Source: Roseovarius sp. THAF9 (GTDB taxonomy: Bacteria > Pseudomonadota > Alphaproteobacteria > Rhodobacterales > Rhodobacteraceae). From it: a DNA stretch of 64,000 bases. This document shows positions 61,828-64,000 of the stretch, piece by piece; the first letter of the stretch is position 1; the number at the start of each line of letters is the position of its first letter. The notes under the pieces were generated by a model, which was not told the DNA's origin, did no database searches, and saw only the letters and a program-made list of their open reading frames with translations. The position numbers and the translations under genes are program-made. The DNA is taken from contig NZ_CP045404.1 in the NCBI RefSeq assembly GCF_009363715.1, positions 3,254,001 to 3,318,000 on the forward strand, read 5' to 3'.

Positions 61828-63345
61828 TCAGGCCGCGGTGAACAGGTCCTTGAACTCGTCCCGCAGAAGGTTCTTCTGCACTTTCCCCATGGAATTGCGC
61901 GGCAACTCGTCCCTGACGATCAGTTTCCGGGGATGTTTGAACCGCGCCAGCGCCTTGGACGTGGCTGCGCCGATCGCATCAAGGTCCGGCTGCGCCCCGG
62001 CCTCGGGCACGATCACGCCCACAACCGTCTCGCCGAAATCCGCATGCGGCACGCCGATCACCGCGCTTTCCAGCACGCCGGGCTGCTCGTCCAGCACCAG
62101 TTCGATCTCTTTTGGATAAATGTTGTATCCACCCGAGATGATCAGGTCCTTGTTGCGCCCCACGATCTGGACATAGCCGCGATCGTCGATAACGCCGAGG
62201 TCGCCAGTGATGAAAAACCCGTTCTCCCGCAGCTCTGCCGCGGTCTTCTCGGGCATCTGCCAATATCCCTGGAACACGTTCGGCCCGCGCACCTCGATCT
62301 GGCCGACCTCGCCCTGCGCCACCTCCTCGCCCGTCTCGGGGTCGGTGATCTTCAGCTCCACCCCTGGCAGCGGAAAGCCCACGGTACCGGCGCGCCGGTC
62401 CCCGTCATAGGGGTTCGACGTGTTCATGTTGGTTTCCGTCATGCCATAGCGTTCGAGGATGCGATGGCCGGTGCGTTTTTCGAACTGCGTATGCGTCTCG
62501 GCCAGAAGCGGGGCACTGCCCGACACGAACAGCCGCATATGCGCCACAAGGTCCTTGTCGAACCGCGGATCGTCCAGAAGGCGCGTGTAGAAGGTCGGCA
62601 CCCCCATCATCGCGGTGGCATCCGGCAAAAGCTCGATGACCGTGTCCAGATCGAACTTCGGCAAGAAGATCATCGCGCCACCCGCCACCAGCGTGATGTT
62701 GGTGGCCACGAACAGACCGTGCGTGTGAAAGATCGGCAGCGCGTGCAGCAGGACATCATCACTGGTAAACCGCCAGTGCTCCGCCAAGGTCTCGGCGTTC
62801 GACAGCAGGTTCTCCTGGCTCAGCATTGCGCCTTTTGACCGCCCCGTCGTCCCCGAGGTGTAGAGCAGCGCAGCCAGGTCATCTTCCTTGCGGCTTACGG
62901 TCTCGAACGTCTCGGACGCCTCCGCCGCCTTCTCCGACAGACTGCCAGAGCCATCTTCGTCCAGTGTCTCCAGCGCCGCGCCGTGCTCCGACGTGATAGA
63001 CCGTAGCGCACTCCGCCTGTCGCCCTTGCAAATCACCATCGACGCGCCGCTGTCCTCGATGAAATAGCTCAGTTCCTCCACCGTGTAGCCGGTGTTGAGC
63101 GGAAGAAAGACCAACCCTGCCTGCACACAGGCAGCATACACGGCCAGGGCGTGGTGCGATTTTTCAACCTGCGCCGCAACCCGGGCACCGGGCGCCAGTC
63201 CCGCATCCGCAAAGGTGTTGGCATATTGCGCGGCCAGCCGCAGAAACCGATCATGGGTCAGCGTCTCGCCGTCTGGCAGATACAGAAACGGCGTGTCCTT
63301 GCCGACGTGATCGCCGAACAGGGCATCGAAAAGGGGATTGGTCAT
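61828..63345 (-). CDS. matB: Malonyl-CoA synthetase (MatB), AMP-forming
   Basis: 505-residue acyl-CoA synthetase of the ANL family. The ATP loop YTSGTTGRSKGAM, the ERYGMTETNMNTSNP motif typical of MatB, and GRNKDLIISGGYNIYPKEIE are present, with the C-terminal catalytic Lys in NSMGKVQKN. Converts malonate + CoA + ATP to malonyl-CoA. Overlaps the decarboxylase gene by 4 nt, the standard mat arrangement for malonate catabolism. Confidence 0.93.
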   Translation of the reverse strand: MTNPLFDALFGDHVGKDTPFLYLPDGETLTHDRFLRLAAQYANTFADAGLAPGARVAAQVEKSHHALAVYAACVQAGLVFLPLNTGYTVEELSYFIEDSGASMVICKGDRRSALRSITSEHGAALETLDEDGSGSLSEKAAEASETFETVSRKEDDLAALLYTSGTTGRSKGAMLSQENLLSNAETLAEHWRFTSDDVLLHALPIFHTHGLFVATNITLVAGGAMIFLPKFDLDTVIELLPDATAMMGVPTFYTRLLDDPRFDKDLVAHMRLFVSGSAPLLAETHTQFEKRTGHRILERYGMTETNMNTSNPYDGDRRAGTVGFPLPGVELKITDPETGEEVAQGEVGQIEVRGPNVFQGYWQMPEKTAAELRENGFFITGDLGVIDDRGYVQIVGRNKDLIISGGYNIYPKEIELVLDEQPGVLESAVIGVPHADFGETVVGVIVPEAGAQPDLDAIGAATSKALARFKHPRKLIVRDELPRNSMGKVQKNLLRDEFKDLFTAA

Positions 63346-64000
63346 GCGTGTCCCTCCTCCGGCAGTGTTTTTGCGGCACTTGCGGCCTGCGATTTGATTT
63401 CGCTCGACGTCGCGACCCTCTGTTCCGCCGCGAAGCGTTCGTGGTTCTGCGACACCTTGCCCAGGTCATAGAGGTAATTCACCATCACCCCCGCGGATTG
63501 CTTCATCCCGTTGGTGGATACGTCCGCATTGGCGTGAACCTTGTGAACCTGCGCCCCGTTGCCAAGGTGGAACCGCGCCACCGGGTCCAGCGGCAGGCCA
63601 TCGTCGCGCTTGGCCTGCGTCAGGTAATAGGCCGCGTAATCGCACAGCGCATCGGGCTGCTGCGCCTCCGCGTTGATGTCCTGGCTTTCCATCCAGCGGG
63701 TCAGGCCGGGGATAGGTGACAAGGTGACGAAATTCCTCAGCGCGGGGTTTTCCAGCGCCAGATCCGCCGCCACCTGCTTGATCAGCGAGTTGCCGAAAGA
63801 GATCTGCGCCAGACCGGACTGGCAGTTCGAAATCGAGTAGAACACGGCGGTGTTCGCCCGTTCGACGTCGATCTGGTCGCGCTCTTCAGCCAGAACCTCC
63901 TGAATCGAGCCCGGGATTCCATCGGTCAGCGCCACTTCCACGAAGATAAGCGGCTCGTCCGGCATGGCCGGGTGAAAGAACGCGAAACAGCGCCGGTCCG
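63342..64000 (-). CDS. Malonyl-CoA decarboxylase, C-terminal part (5' end outside window)
   Basis: The last 219 codons of a GCN5-like-fold malonyl-CoA decarboxylase. The catalytic region is visible (HPAMPDEPLIFVEVAL, then FYSISNCQSGLAQISFGN and RFHLGNGAQVHKVHANADVS with the catalytic His). Converts malonyl-CoA to acetyl-CoA + CO2. It precedes matB in one transcription unit, so together they turn malonate into acetyl-CoA. N-terminal helical domain lies beyond the window. Confidence 0.92.
   Translation of the reverse strand, partial: DRRCFAFFHPAMPDEPLIFVEVALTDGIPGSIQEVLAEERDQIDVERANTAVFYSISNCQSGLAQISFGNSLIKQVAADLALENPALRNFVTLSPIPGLTRWMESQDINAEAQQPDALCDYAAYYLTQAKRDDGLPLDPVARFHLGNGAQVHKVHANADVSTNGMKQSAGVMVNYLYDLGKVSQNHERFAAEQRVATSSEIKSQAASAAKTLPEEGHA

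Overview
This is a GC-rich, gene-dense window from an alphaproteobacterium. Gene families, gene order and codon use point to the Rhodobacterales, most likely a marine Roseobacter-group heterotroph. I see no rRNA, tRNA, CRISPR array, prophage or intact insertion sequence. Nearly the whole window is catabolic and nitrogen-scavenging chromosomal DNA packed into tight operons with many 1-11 nt overlaps.

Layout. (1) 1-4853, minus strand: the distal part of an ectoine/hydroxyectoine-type catabolic operon (eutB, eutC, an AsnC regulator, an aldehyde dehydrogenase, and an aminotransferase cut by the window edge). (2) 5225-7810: a ketopantoate-reductase-like enzyme, divergent from an XRE/ScfR-type regulator. 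(3) 7816-24350: an oxalate locus. A minus-strand operon runs gntR, oxc, frc, a formyl-folate hydrolase-like gene, fhs, usp and tctCBA into a terminator. A divergent plus-strand arm carries an isochorismatase-fold hydrolase, sucC, a lipoprotein, sucD and a second, diverged sucC/sucD pair. Near-identical 10-bp palindromes lie in front of three transcription units of this locus. (4) 24419-25246: a broken chemoreceptor gene. (5) 25602-31324: an uncharacterised oxygenase operon (flavin monooxygenase, Rieske oxygenase, RidA-like, DUF1028, LysR, ArgE-like). (6) 31433-36959, minus strand: a complete urease operon with a HupE/UreJ nickel permease. (7) 37865-45165: the UrtABCDE urea ABC transporter plus a DUF1989 protein. 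(8) 45170-52564: a putative nucleobase locus (phosphoribosyltransferase, BtpA-like TIM barrel, internally deleted LysR, Pot-type ABC transporter, NodB/PuuE-type deacetylase, yeast-type cytosine deaminase). (9) 53079-60520: a fatty-acid beta-oxidation operon (fadE, fadI, fadJ, acetyl-CoA hydrolase/transferase). (10) 60585-61823: a photolyase/cryptochrome-like protein with an apparently permuted domain order. (11) 61828-64000, minus strand: matB and a truncated malonyl-CoA decarboxylase gene.

How it fits together. Oxalate would enter, probably through the Tct system, be activated by Frc and decarboxylated by Oxc. The formyl group would then move to formate or formyl-tetrahydrofolate through Fhs and the formyltransferase-fold protein. 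The succinyl-CoA-synthetase-like enzymes could supply acyl-CoA to prime the CoA transferase. The nucleobase, urea-uptake and urease blocks make a plausible nitrogen chain. The points most worth following up are the diverged second SucCD pair in the oxalate locus, the formyltransferase-fold gene between fhs and frc, the nucleobase cluster, and the permuted photolyase-like protein.
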